Below, in pieces: positions 21,985-30,953 of a stretch of 64,000 nucleotides of DNA (position 1 is its first letter; the number at the start of each line of letters is the position of its first letter). The notes beneath the pieces are model-generated. The model was given only the letters and a program-made list of their open reading frames with translations, searched no databases and had not been told where the DNA came from. This DNA is from Caulobacteraceae bacterium. GTDB taxonomy: Bacteria; Pseudomonadota; Alphaproteobacteria; Caulobacterales; Caulobacteraceae. The DNA lies in contig CANJLQ010000003.1 of assembly GCA_947475735.1 (NCBI GenBank), positions 1 to 64,000 of the forward strand, in the 5' to 3' direction. The position numbers and the translations under genes were made by a program.

Positions 21985-23685
21985 ATGTTCACGCGCCTCA
22001 TCTTCACCGTCCTCCTGTTGTCTGCCGCCCCCGCCCTGGCCCAGCAGCCGGCCGGCGAGTCCTCCGCCTTCACCCTGGCCAGCAACCAGCCGCGCACGGT
22101 CGAGCAAGAGGCCGTCACCTTCGATGTGGCCGACCTTTCGATCCGGGTGATGCCCGAGACAAGGTCCATCGACGCCGTCGCCACCCTGACCTTCACCGCC
22201 ACCGCGCCGACCTCGCGCCTCGTGGTCGAACTCGACGAGCGCTTCATCATTTCCAGCGTCCAGATCGACGGCGCGGAGCGGTCGCCCGACGATGAATGGG
22301 CCAATGACGACGGCCGCCTTTGGGTCCAGCTGGGTCGCACGCTCCAGCCGGGCCAGTCCGCGACCTTGCGCATCGCCTATTCCGGCCAGCCGCGCGTCGC
22401 GCCCCAGGCCCCGTGGAACGGTGGCTTCGTCTGGTCGACCGCCCCGTCCGGCGAGCCCTGGATCGCCACCGCCGTCCAGGGCGAGGGCTGCGACCTGTTC
22501 TGGCCCTGTATCGACAGCCCCCTGTCGGAGCCCCGGCGCGTCGACCTGCACATCACCGTGCCGTCCAACCTCGCCGCGCCGTCCAACGGCCGGTTCCTGG
22601 GGACGGTGGATCACGGCGACGGCTGGACGACCTGGAACTGGTCGGCGCGCGACATCAACCCTTACGCCGTCGCCCTCAACATCGGGCCCTACGAGAAGGT
22701 GGAGCAGACCTACGCCAGCCGCTTCGGCAACCGCTTCCCGATGGAGTACTGGCACCTGCGGTCCGACGATCCGGAGAAGGTCGCTGCCCTGTTCGCCCAG
22801 TTCGCGCCGATGATGGACTTCTTCGAGGCCACGGTCGGCCCCTACCCCTTCGGCGACGAGAAGATGGGGGTGGTCGAGACCCCGCACCTGGGCATGGAGC
22901 ACCAGACCATCAACGCCTACGGCAACGGCTACCGCATCGACCTGCGCGGCTACGACTGGCTGCTGCAGCACGAACTGGCCCACGAGTGGTTCGGCAACCA
23001 GATGACCAACGCCAACGCCGACGACTTCTGGCTGCATGAGGGTCTCGGCACCTACATGCAGCCGCTCTACGCCGGCTGGCTGAACGGCGACCGCTACATG
23101 CAGATCGAGCTGGCTCAGCTGCACGCCGACCTCGCCAATCGCTTTCCGGTCGTCTCGGGCCGCCCCCAGCAGGCGGGCGGCTATCTGGACGGCGAAGGGC
23201 CCGGCAATGACATCTATTTCAAGGGGGCCCTGACGGCCCACACCCTGCGGATGCTGATTGGGGACGAGGCCTTCTTCCGCTCCCTGACCACCCTGATCTA
23301 CGGCCGCCCCGACCCGGTCCCCGGCAACTTCACCACCGTTCGCCGCTCGACCCGGGACTTCATCGACATCGTCGAGGCCGAGACCGGCCGCGACCTCGAC
23401 TGGTTCTTCCGGGGCTATCTGATGAACGCCGCCCTGCCAGTCTTGAGCCAGAGCCGCGAAGGCGATCGTCTGATCCTGTCGTGGACGACGGGCGACGGCG
23501 CGCCTTTCCCCATGCCGATCGAGGTTGCGGTGGATGGCGTCGTCACGACCCTGCCGATGACCGACGGCCGGGGCGCGGTCGCCGCCCCCGCCCACGCCGC
23601 GGTCCTGATCGACCCGCAGAACAAGGTCCTGCGCCGCCTGGAGCTCATCGAGACGTACAGGTCTTCCCTCTCGCGGTCGAACTGA
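21985..23685 (+). CDS. M1 family aminopeptidase, exported
   Basis: A 566-residue zinc metallopeptidase with signal peptide (cleavage near ALAQQ). The M1 exopeptidase motif is present as GMEHQ (normally GxMEN). The zinc site is HELAH (His329, Glu330, His333) with Glu352 eighteen residues on, in HEGLGTY. It is shorter than PepN and ends soon after the catalytic domain, like other bacterial periplasmic M1 enzymes. It would release N-terminal residues from peptides in the envelope. Confidence 0.93.
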   Translation: MFTRLIFTVLLLSAAPALAQQPAGESSAFTLASNQPRTVEQEAVTFDVADLSIRVMPETRSIDAVATLTFTATAPTSRLVVELDERFIISSVQIDGAERSPDDEWANDDGRLWVQLGRTLQPGQSATLRIAYSGQPRVAPQAPWNGGFVWSTAPSGEPWIATAVQGEGCDLFWPCIDSPLSEPRRVDLHITVPSNLAAPSNGRFLGTVDHGDGWTTWNWSARDINPYAVALNIGPYEKVEQTYASRFGNRFPMEYWHLRSDDPEKVAALFAQFAPMMDFFEATVGPYPFGDEKMGVVETPHLGMEHQTINAYGNGYRIDLRGYDWLLQHELAHEWFGNQMTNANADDFWLHEGLGTYMQPLYAGWLNGDRYMQIELAQLHADLANRFPVVSGRPQQAGGYLDGEGPGNDIYFKGALTAHTLRMLIGDEAFFRSLTTLIYGRPDPVPGNFTTVRRSTRDFIDIVEAETGRDLDWFFRGYLMNAALPVLSQSREGDRLILSWTTGDGAPFPMPIEVAVDGVVTTLPMTDGRGAVAAPAHAAVLIDPQNKVLRRLELIETYRSSLSRSN

Positions 23686-23707
23686 GGTCGGTCGCGCATT
23701 TCACCTT

Positions 23708-23903
23708 GTCATCCCGGCCGTAGCGAAGGGGAGAGCCGGGACACAACGCTGAACAACACCGAGGCCCGGCCTGCGAGCCGGGCCCATGCCAGTGGCTCGC
23801 GTCCTGCGTTCGGCATGCTCCCGGTTCGCCCTTCGGCCGACCGGGAGTGATCCGTAAGCGTGGTCCTCGTCCCGGCTCTCCGCTTCGCTTCGGCCGGGAT
23901 GAC
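23708..23903. repeat. Long inverted-repeat element between convergent genes
   Basis: The 34-bp terminal arms at 23708-23741 and 23870-23903 are reverse complements with 32 of 34 matches. Both arms begin GTCATCCCGGCCG when read inward. Inside lie a GGCCCGGC/GCCGGGCC-type hairpin (about 23763-23785) and a CTCCCGGT/ACCGGGAG hairpin (about 23818-23847). No coding potential is seen. It may serve as a two-way terminator for the M1 peptidase and transglutaminase genes. Confidence 0.85.
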
Positions 23904-23940
23904 AAACTCGCTGAAGGCCCGTCAGGTCATCGCGCGAGAA

Positions 23941-24738
23941 TTAGGCCGCCCGGGCGGTCTCGTCCTCGGCCTCGGCGGTGATCGACTGACGCACGAGCTC
24001 GCACGTCCCCTGCGTCGACAGGAAGGCGATGTCGGCGGCGTCGCGTCCGCAGGCGATCCTCACCAGCCCCTCGATCGGGGCTAGTCCCGTCGGATCGACC
24101 AGCCACCATCCGTTCGACAGCCAGATCTCGAAGATGGCGTGGAAGTCCGGCGGCGTCAGCTGATGGGCATAGGCGCTGACCGCCCGAGCCGGAATGCCCG
24201 ACGCTCGGCACAGGGTGATCCCCAAATGGGTGAAGTCTCGGCACACCCCGGCCCGATCGATAAAGGTCCGCGCCGCCGTCGTCTCGGAATCCGAAACCCC
24301 GCGCTCATAGTCGATGTTAACCTTGATCCAGTCCAGGATCGCCAGCACCCGCTCGCCGCCCGTGGTCTCGCCGAACTGCCGTTCCACGAACCGCCCGAAC
24401 TGATCCGACGGGCAGTACCGGCTGGGCCACAGATAGGTCAGCACATCGGCCGGCAGATCGTTCCAGTCGTGCTGGGTCGCGCCCGGCGGCAGGCCCATCA
24501 GCCGTCCGTTGTCCACCAGCGCCTCATAGCGGACCGCCACTTCGCCGCCCAGTCGCGCCCTAAGGGTCCGCGCGCCGAAGTCGTCGTCGACGTCCTCATG
24601 AAAGGACTGCTCCGGCGTGACCGTCAGTCGCTCGTGCAGGATCGTCTGCCCCGGCCAGCGCGCCACATGGATTTTGTAGATCGCATCCGTCGGCGGATCG
24701 AAACGATAGACGAGCTCGGCGCGGACGCGGATCTTCAT
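23941..24738 (-). CDS. Transglutaminase-like cysteine protease family protein
   Basis: A 265-residue cytoplasmic protein. An N-terminal beta-region (about 1-110) is followed by a transglutaminase-like domain with the catalytic triad visible as AGVCRDF (Cys), DFHAIFE (His) and VDPTGL (Asp). Bacterial members are usually proteases or amidases rather than cross-linkers. The frame stays open to 24849, but MKIRVRAELVYRF at 24738 is the usual family N-terminus. It is divergent from the TonB receptor. Confidence 0.88.
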   Translation of the reverse strand: MKIRVRAELVYRFDPPTDAIYKIHVARWPGQTILHERLTVTPEQSFHEDVDDDFGARTLRARLGGEVAVRYEALVDNGRLMGLPPGATQHDWNDLPADVLTYLWPSRYCPSDQFGRFVERQFGETTGGERVLAILDWIKVNIDYERGVSDSETTAARTFIDRAGVCRDFTHLGITLCRASGIPARAVSAYAHQLTPPDFHAIFEIWLSNGWWLVDPTGLAPIEGLVRIACGRDAADIAFLSTQGTCELVRQSITAEAEDETARAA

Positions 24739-25039
24739 GGACGGCCTGTGACTGGAGGACGAAACCGCCAACGTCGCGCAGGCGCGTCCGTTCCGGTCGG
24801 CCCGATCCTCTAGCAGGTCCGGTGGCGCGGAAAAGAGGCGCGCCGGCATCGGGTTGTCGCGGTCGATCCGCTTGCGTCCGCGGGTGGAAGCTTAAAGGTT
24901 TCTCGACCACACCTCTCAGACTTCGAGACAGGTGAACGACAGAATCTTGAAATGATCGCTCAAACGGTCATCGACTGTTGAAGTCGGTTAAATCCGTGAC
25001 CTAGACGTCGGCCCCAATCTTGTCAGGCTGGGGCCCAAC
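24739..25039 (+). promoter_or_regulatory. Divergent intergenic region; hairpin at the TonB receptor start
   Basis: There is no gene in this 300-bp gap. At 25010-25035 the 7-bp stem GGCCCCA/TGGGGCC with a 12-nt loop ends 4 nt before the receptor ATG. It includes the only G-rich ribosome site (GGGG at 25030-25033), so folding would hide it. No cobalamin or other known riboswitch motif is seen. Confidence 0.45.
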
Positions 25040-27649
25040 ATGACTGTTTCACGCAAGTTCATCCGAACACAAACGACCGCCCTGTTCTTGTCGGCATCCG
25101 CCCTCGCCATGATGTCGAGCCCGACGCTCGCCCAGACGGCGCAGGAGGACCAGCTGGACGAGATCGTGGTCACCGGTCAGGCCCGCGCGGTGCAGCAGGC
25201 CATCGCCGCCAAGCGCGACACCTTCCAGATCTCGGACGGCGTGTCGTCCGACGACATCGGCCGTCTGCCCGACCACAACACCGCCGCCGCCCTGCGCCGC
25301 ATCCCTGGCGTATCCGTCCAGGAAGACCAGGGCGAGCCGCGCTTCCCTGTCCTGCGCGGCCTGCCCTCGACCTACAACCGCACCACCATCGATGGGGCCG
25401 TGGTCGCCTCGGTCGGCAACGGCGACCGCACCGTTCCGCTGGACATCGTGCCCTCGACGCTCGCCCGTCGGCTGGAAGTCGTGAAGACCGTCACCCCCGA
25501 CAGCGACGCCAACGCCATCGGCGGCACCATCAACATCCTGAGCCGCAGCGCCATCGACGAGGCCCGGCCCTTCTTCGCGGGCACGGCCGCGCTCGGCTTC
25601 TATGAGCAGTCCGGCGACCAGCGCGACGAGAAACAGTCCGGCCGCGCCAACTTCACCGCCGGCACCGTGTTCGGCGACGCCGACCAGTTCGGCGTCGTCC
25701 TGTCGGCCAGCTACTATCTGCGCGACAGCGACATCCCCCAGGTCGAGATCGCCTCGCCGTCCTTCCGGGAATACACCTTCGCCGGAGCGCCCGCGAACTT
25801 CGGCACCGGCAATGGCCTGCTGGTCCCGATCCAGCGCCGGCTCTTCTACTACAACAACAATCGCGAGCGGGTCGGCGGTCGCCTCGCGTTTGAATGGCGG
25901 CCCTTCGACGGCCTGACCCTGGTCGCCGCCGGTCTCTACAACGCCATGAAGGACGACGAGGAGCGGATCGAGAGCCGCTACGAGCAGATCGGCAATGTCA
26001 GTGGCCAGCAGGCTGGCACCGGCACCTTCCTTCAGGCCCGCAACATCCTGGGCATCGGACGCTTCCAGATCGACCGCTCGGTCTGGGCCGGCACGCTCAG
26101 CGCAGACTGGGATATCTCCGACCGGCTGACGTGGAGCGGCGACTTCGTCTACTCCGGAGCCGAGCTGGACAACCCCGAGTCGACCGAGGAATTCCGCACG
26201 CCGGACGCCCGCGCGAACGAGTTCGGCTTCCGCTACGACACCACGGGCTTCTTCCCGCGCTTCGACGCCATCAACCCGGCCGCGCTCGGCGTCGCGGCGA
26301 ACTACGCGTTCGCCAACCGCTCCGAGCTGCTCCGCTCGTCGCAAGAAGACGTCTATGAGGCGCGCTCGGACCTGACGATCCGCACCGACGGCTTCGGCGA
26401 CCGGCTGGACCTCAAGGTCGGGGGAGTGATCCGCTCGACCGAGCGGGTGTTCGATCAGAACACCGGCTCCTTCACCCAGCAGGCGGGCCTGAACTATACG
26501 CTCGCGGGCGTCTCCCAGCCGGGGCCGACGCCTCTGGTCCAGGGCATCTATCCCTTCGGCCTGCGCATCGATTCCGACGCCGCCGAGGCCTTCTTCCAGG
26601 CCAACCGCGCGCGGTTCACCGGCACCTTCAACACTCTGTCCTCGGACTACGAGGTGACCGAGGACGTCTATGCCGGCTTCGGCCAGGCGACGCTGGGCCT
26701 CGGCGGCCTGACAATCGTCGGCGGCGTCCGCTACGAGGCGACCGAGGTCGAGACCTCGTCGGTGCGCATCAACGGCGCGACCATCACGCCGATCAGCTCC
26801 GAGGGCGACTACGACCACTGGCTGCCCAGCCTGCATGCGACCTGGGAAATCGGCGAGGACCTGATCGTGCGCGGGGCCTGGACCAACACCATCGGCCGGC
26901 CGAACTTCTCGGACATCACGGCGCGCGAGCAGATCAACCTGACCGGCACCGTCCCCTCGCTCAGCCGGGGCAATCCGAACCTGGAGCCGCGCGAGAGCGA
27001 GGGCTTCGACCTGTCGGTGGAATACTACATCCCGCGCGGCATACTGGCCGTGGGCGTCTTCTCCAAGGACATCGAGAACGAGATCTTTTCGCTCAACACG
27101 GTCGAACAGCTCGACCTGGGCTTAGGAAGAGGGGTCGAGACCGTGAACGTCAGCCAGCCCACCAACGCCGAAACCGCGACCATCAAGGGTCTCGAACTGT
27201 CCTATCAGCAGTCGCTCTGGTTCCTGCCCGGCTGGCTGGACGGCTTCGGGGTCGGGGCCAACGCCACCTTCTTGGACACCGAGTTCCGGTTCCGGACGCC
27301 GACGGGCGTGCGCACGACCGGCTTCGTGCTGCAGCCCGACCAGACCTACAACGCCCAGGTCTACTATCAGAAGGGCGGGTTCGAGAGCCGCCTCAGCTAC
27401 AACTACATCGGCCGCTTCCTCGAGGGGGCCAACGCCACGACGCCCCCGGCCGACCAGTACTGGAAGAGCCGCGGCACCTTCGACGCCCAGCTCAGCTACC
27501 GCGTCACCGACGCCGTCACCGTCTTCGTGGAGGGCGAGAACCTGACCGACGAAGGCCGCCGCGAGGTCACCGGTCCGCGCGCCGACCTGCTGCAGGAATC
27601 GGCCGAGTATGGTCGGGTCGTCTGGGTCGGCGTCTCGGGCCGGTTTTAG
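25040..27649 (+). CDS. TonB-dependent outer-membrane receptor
   Basis: An 869-residue outer-membrane transporter. The signal peptide (cleavage near PTLAQ) is followed by a TonB-box-like DEIVVTGQ at the mature N-terminus. The plug domain (about 60-170) contains the motif LRRIPGVSVQEDQGEPRF. A beta-barrel extends to a C-terminal Phe (GVSGRF). The TonB-receptor C-terminal signature around GFDLSVEYY and the late VEGENLTDE are typical of the large CirA/FyuA-like receptors of Caulobacterales. The substrate is unknown; the two exported proteins downstream do not identify it. Confidence 0.93.
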   Translation: MTVSRKFIRTQTTALFLSASALAMMSSPTLAQTAQEDQLDEIVVTGQARAVQQAIAAKRDTFQISDGVSSDDIGRLPDHNTAAALRRIPGVSVQEDQGEPRFPVLRGLPSTYNRTTIDGAVVASVGNGDRTVPLDIVPSTLARRLEVVKTVTPDSDANAIGGTINILSRSAIDEARPFFAGTAALGFYEQSGDQRDEKQSGRANFTAGTVFGDADQFGVVLSASYYLRDSDIPQVEIASPSFREYTFAGAPANFGTGNGLLVPIQRRLFYYNNNRERVGGRLAFEWRPFDGLTLVAAGLYNAMKDDEERIESRYEQIGNVSGQQAGTGTFLQARNILGIGRFQIDRSVWAGTLSADWDISDRLTWSGDFVYSGAELDNPESTEEFRTPDARANEFGFRYDTTGFFPRFDAINPAALGVAANYAFANRSELLRSSQEDVYEARSDLTIRTDGFGDRLDLKVGGVIRSTERVFDQNTGSFTQQAGLNYTLAGVSQPGPTPLVQGIYPFGLRIDSDAAEAFFQANRARFTGTFNTLSSDYEVTEDVYAGFGQATLGLGGLTIVGGVRYEATEVETSSVRINGATITPISSEGDYDHWLPSLHATWEIGEDLIVRGAWTNTIGRPNFSDITAREQINLTGTVPSLSRGNPNLEPRESEGFDLSVEYYIPRGILAVGVFSKDIENEIFSLNTVEQLDLGLGRGVETVNVSQPTNAETATIKGLELSYQQSLWFLPGWLDGFGVGANATFLDTEFRFRTPTGVRTTGFVLQPDQTYNAQVYYQKGGFESRLSYNYIGRFLEGANATTPPADQYWKSRGTFDAQLSYRVTDAVTVFVEGENLTDEGRREVTGPRADLLQESAEYGRVVWVGVSGRF

Positions 27650-27660
27650 ACACACAGATC

Positions 27661-27786
27661 CTTCCCCGTTGGGGGAGGTGGCGCGACGCGCCTTCGCGCC
27701 GTGACGGAGGGGGCACCATCCAGACTCCAGCGTGCGCGGTGGGCCCCCTCCACCGCTTCGCGGTCCCCCTCCCCCGACGGGGGAGG
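27661..27786. repeat. Inverted-repeat element, family 1 copy A
   Basis: The ends TTGGGGGAGGTGGC and CCCCCTCCCCCGACGGGGGAGG pair, with an inner GTGACGGAGGGGGC and GCCCCCTCCACCGC. The layout and most of the end sequence recur at 53660-53783. The right end supplies GGGGGAGG 8 bp ahead of the next start codon. Confidence 0.85.
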
Positions 27787-27794
27787 AATGGAGT

Positions 27795-28724
27795 ATGCCG
27801 ACGATGCTCAGAGTCACCCTTGCCGCCGTGCTGATGGCCTTTTCCCAAGCCGGCCCCACCCACGCCCAGGACCGTCCGGCCACGGCCCAGCCCGCCGACC
27901 CCCGCCCCATTGCGCCGCTGGCCAGCTACCCGCGCCGCGAGGAACGCCCCCTGCCGCAACCGCCCGCGCCGCCGACCTTCGCCTCGGTGGAACTGCGCCG
28001 CTATCCGGACATCCGCGAGGCGGGCCAGGGCGCGGCGGCGGCCGGCGATGATTTCTACGCCGTGGTCAACACCCGGCTGGGCCGCTACGCCAAGGCCGAT
28101 GGGCGCAAGCTGGCGGAATGGGCGGGCGACCCGACCCTGTTCGTGCACCTGAACGCCTGCCTCGTCCATGAGGCCCGGCTGATGTGCGCTCATTCCAACT
28201 ATCCGCACGTCCCCATGGTCTCCTCGATCGAGATCTTCGACCCCCTGACCCTGGCGCACCTGGACTCGATCAGCCTGGGCGAGCAGATCGGCTCCCTAAC
28301 CTGGATCGACTGGCACGACGGCGCCTGGTGGGCGACCTTCGCCAACTATGACGAGCGTGGTGGCCAGCCAGGCCGGGACCACCGCTACACCACCCTGGTC
28401 AAGTTCGACGACCAGTGGCGCAGGACCGAGAGCTGGGTCTTCCCGCCCTCGGTGCTGGAGCGGTTCGCCCCGACCTCCAGTTCCGGCGGCGGCTGGGGCG
28501 ACGACGGCCTGCTGTATGTCTCCGGCCACGACGCGCCCGAGCTCTACGTCCTGGCGCTGCCGGAGGCGGGCTCGGTCCTGCGCCATGTCGCGACCGTCAA
28601 CGTCGCCATCGAGGGCCAGGGCTGGGCCTGGGACCGCACGGCCGTTCGCGAGCTCTGGGGCATCAGCCGTCAGGGTCGGTCGGTGGTCCACATCCATGTG
28701 CCGCCCCTGCCGCTGGATCCGTGA
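27795..28724 (+). CDS. Exported protein of unknown function downstream of a TonB receptor
   Basis: A 309-residue protein with a signal peptide (cleavage near THAQD), a Pro-rich linker (about 25-60) and a beta-rich domain with repeated W/Y-D/G motifs (LTWIDWHDGAWWATF, WGDDGLLYVSGHD, WGISRQGRS). This resembles a small beta-propeller, but I cannot name the family. It follows the receptor gene after the repeat element and may belong to the same uptake function. The ATG at 27795 is chosen because GGGGGAGG from the repeat end lies 8 bp upstream and the signal peptide starts there. Confidence 0.75.
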   Translation: MPTMLRVTLAAVLMAFSQAGPTHAQDRPATAQPADPRPIAPLASYPRREERPLPQPPAPPTFASVELRRYPDIREAGQGAAAAGDDFYAVVNTRLGRYAKADGRKLAEWAGDPTLFVHLNACLVHEARLMCAHSNYPHVPMVSSIEIFDPLTLAHLDSISLGEQIGSLTWIDWHDGAWWATFANYDERGGQPGRDHRYTTLVKFDDQWRRTESWVFPPSVLERFAPTSSSGGGWGDDGLLYVSGHDAPELYVLALPEAGSVLRHVATVNVAIEGQGWAWDRTAVRELWGISRQGRSVVHIHVPPLPLDP

Positions 28725-28874
28725 ACGGGAGCGGCGACCCAAGGCATACCGCTCTGACTGCGAGCCAGGCTGACGGCCTGTCGGACCCTGTGGCCTCCAA
28801 GTCCTTGCCATACCCACGATTTCCGGAGAAAGCTTGGCCGTGCAGCACGGCGCTGCGGTGGCTGGGGGAGCCCG

Positions 28875-29555
28875 ATGACGCAGGGATTGGTCAGGCGAGG
28901 TCTGGTGTTGGGCGGCCTCAGCGGGGGCCTGGTCGGGTTCTCAGCGCCAGCCATTCTGAGGGCTCAGGAGACGCCGCGTCGCGTCACAGCCTCGCAGACG
29001 GAAGGTCCCTTCTATCCCTATGATGACAAGCCCACGGACCAGGACGCCGATCTGGTTCGTATGGCCGGCGTGGACGCTCAGGCCCAGGGCGAGATCACCC
29101 ATGTGACCGGCACCGTGTGGAGCCCGTCCGGCCGTCCCCGAGCCGGCGCTCTCGTCGAGATCTGGCAGTGCGATCACACCGGGCGTTACATTCACAGGGA
29201 CGATCCCAACACGGACAGGCCGCGGGACGCCGGCTTCCAGGGCTATGGCCGGACGATCACCGACAGCCAGGGCGCCTTCCGCTTCCGCACCATCAAGCCG
29301 GTGACGTATGCAGCGATGCTCGGCGGGCAGCAGATCTGGCGCGCGCCGCACATTCACGCTGCCGTTTCGACGCGCGGCGTCCGCCGCCTGACGACCCAAC
29401 TCTATGTCGCGGGCGCGCCGCAAAACGACAGCGATCTCCTGTTGCAACAGATCACGGCAACGGAGCGTGAGGGCCTGATAAGAGCCTATGCGCCGGGATC
29501 GGGCACAGAAAGCGGGGCGCTGACGGTCCACTACGATCTGATCGTGGCCATCTGA
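28875..29555 (+). CDS. Intradiol ring-cleavage dioxygenase-like protein, exported (Tat-type signal)
   Basis: A 226-residue protein beginning with a twin-arginine-like segment (VRRGLVLGGLSGG). It then has the TEGPFYP motif and the protocatechuate 3,4-dioxygenase beta-sandwich. Iron ligands expected in the family, two Tyr and two His, are visible in GRYIH, GYGRT and RAPHIHA. Stand-alone exported members of this family are common and their substrates are mostly unknown. GGGGGAG precedes the ATG. The terminator hairpin at 29560 is shared in space with the convergent ctrA gene. Confidence 0.87.
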   Translation: MTQGLVRRGLVLGGLSGGLVGFSAPAILRAQETPRRVTASQTEGPFYPYDDKPTDQDADLVRMAGVDAQAQGEITHVTGTVWSPSGRPRAGALVEIWQCDHTGRYIHRDDPNTDRPRDAGFQGYGRTITDSQGAFRFRTIKPVTYAAMLGGQQIWRAPHIHAAVSTRGVRRLTTQLYVAGAPQNDSDLLLQQITATEREGLIRAYAPGSGTESGALTVHYDLIVAI

Positions 29556-29559
29556 CAGC

Positions 29560-29586
29560 AAAACGCCCGCCGGTTTCCCGGCGGGC
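29560..29586 (-). terminator. Intrinsic terminator of ctrA
   Basis: Read on the minus strand, the 9-bp stem GCCCGCCGG/CCGGCGGGC has a GAAA loop and is followed by GTTTTG. The hairpin also lies 9 nt after the dioxygenase stop codon and may weakly stop that transcript. Confidence 0.8.
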
Positions 29587-29611
29587 GCAGATCTCATCGC
29601 TCGGCGACCTT

Positions 29612-30325
<714 letters not shown>

Positions 30326-30393
30326 TCATGCCCCTCCAGGCAAAGCTTGACCATATGAACCCGTACACAGGCACGAGTAACCTTGTTCGCGAG

Positions 30394-30491
30394 TTAACCG
30401 GCCAAAAACTTAAGAACCGTTAACGCCACCCCATGAAGGCGAATCTAGGCTGATTTGCGAATCGCCGTCGAGAGTCTCGAGTCAACGATTC
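30394..30491 (-). promoter_or_regulatory. ctrA upstream control region: CtrA-like half-sites and five GANTC methylation sites
   Basis: Five GANTC sites fall within 51 bp: 30441-30445, 30459-30463, 30472-30476, 30479-30483 and 30487-30491. Three TTAA half-sites lie closer to ctrA: TTAACC at 30394-30399, TTAA at 30410-30413 and TTAAC at 30420-30424, the last two spaced by 6 bp (CtrA prefers 7). In Caulobacter, CcrM methylation of a GANTC in ctrA P1 and CtrA binding at its own promoters control timing. The region is shared with the divergent gene at 30582. Confidence 0.72.
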
Positions 30492-30581
30492 TAATTTTCC
30501 GCGACGTCCCGCCGCTACGACCGTTTCTGACGCACGATAGGATTATTTTCCTGTCTTGGCTTGGTTGAGGGGAGGTGGACG

Positions 30582-30953
30582 GTGAGGCAGCCTTACAGGG
30601 TCGAGGTCAACGAGCGCGACCGGCTGCATGCCGATCTGGTGATGCAGCTGGTCGCCGTACGGCTGGAGGTCCCGACACAGGCGATCCGGCGCGCGAAGCG
30701 GTTGGCGGCACCCGCTTTGCGCGCCCGCAGGGTCTCGATGTACCTGGCCCATGTCGCGCTCGGCTGGCAGCTGGAGCGGGTCGGTCATGCCTTCGGCGTC
30801 AACCGACAGACCGCCGCCAACGCCGCGACCCGCATCGAGGACGCCCGCGACCACGAGGCCCTCAACCAGCTGCTGGAGGAACTGGAAGACGCCATCCACG
30901 CCGTCGTCGACGCGCCGCCGCCGGACCTGTCGGATCTGGGAGAGGTGGCATGA
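30582..30953 (+). CDS. DnaA domain IV-like helix-turn-helix protein
   Basis: A 123-residue protein. Its central part (about 45-90, RRVSMYLAHVALGWQLERVGHAFGVNRQTAANAATRIED) follows the pattern of the DnaA C-terminal DNA-binding domain: a MYLA helix, then an HTH in which the DnaA DHTTV-type signature is replaced by NRQTAANA. It probably binds DNA, but has no AAA+ part. I set the start at GTG 30582 because GGGGAGG lies 6 bp ahead; a TTG seven codons upstream has none. It is divergent from ctrA, sharing its control region, and coupled by ATGA to the DUF6456 gene. Confidence 0.78.
   Translation: MRQPYRVEVNERDRLHADLVMQLVAVRLEVPTQAIRRAKRLAAPALRARRVSMYLAHVALGWQLERVGHAFGVNRQTAANAATRIEDARDHEALNQLLEELEDAIHAVVDAPPPDLSDLGEVA

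Noticed and set aside
24850..25039. A cobalamin or other known riboswitch before the TonB receptor
   Set aside because: No B12 box or other consensus was found; only a simple hairpin at the start codon is present.
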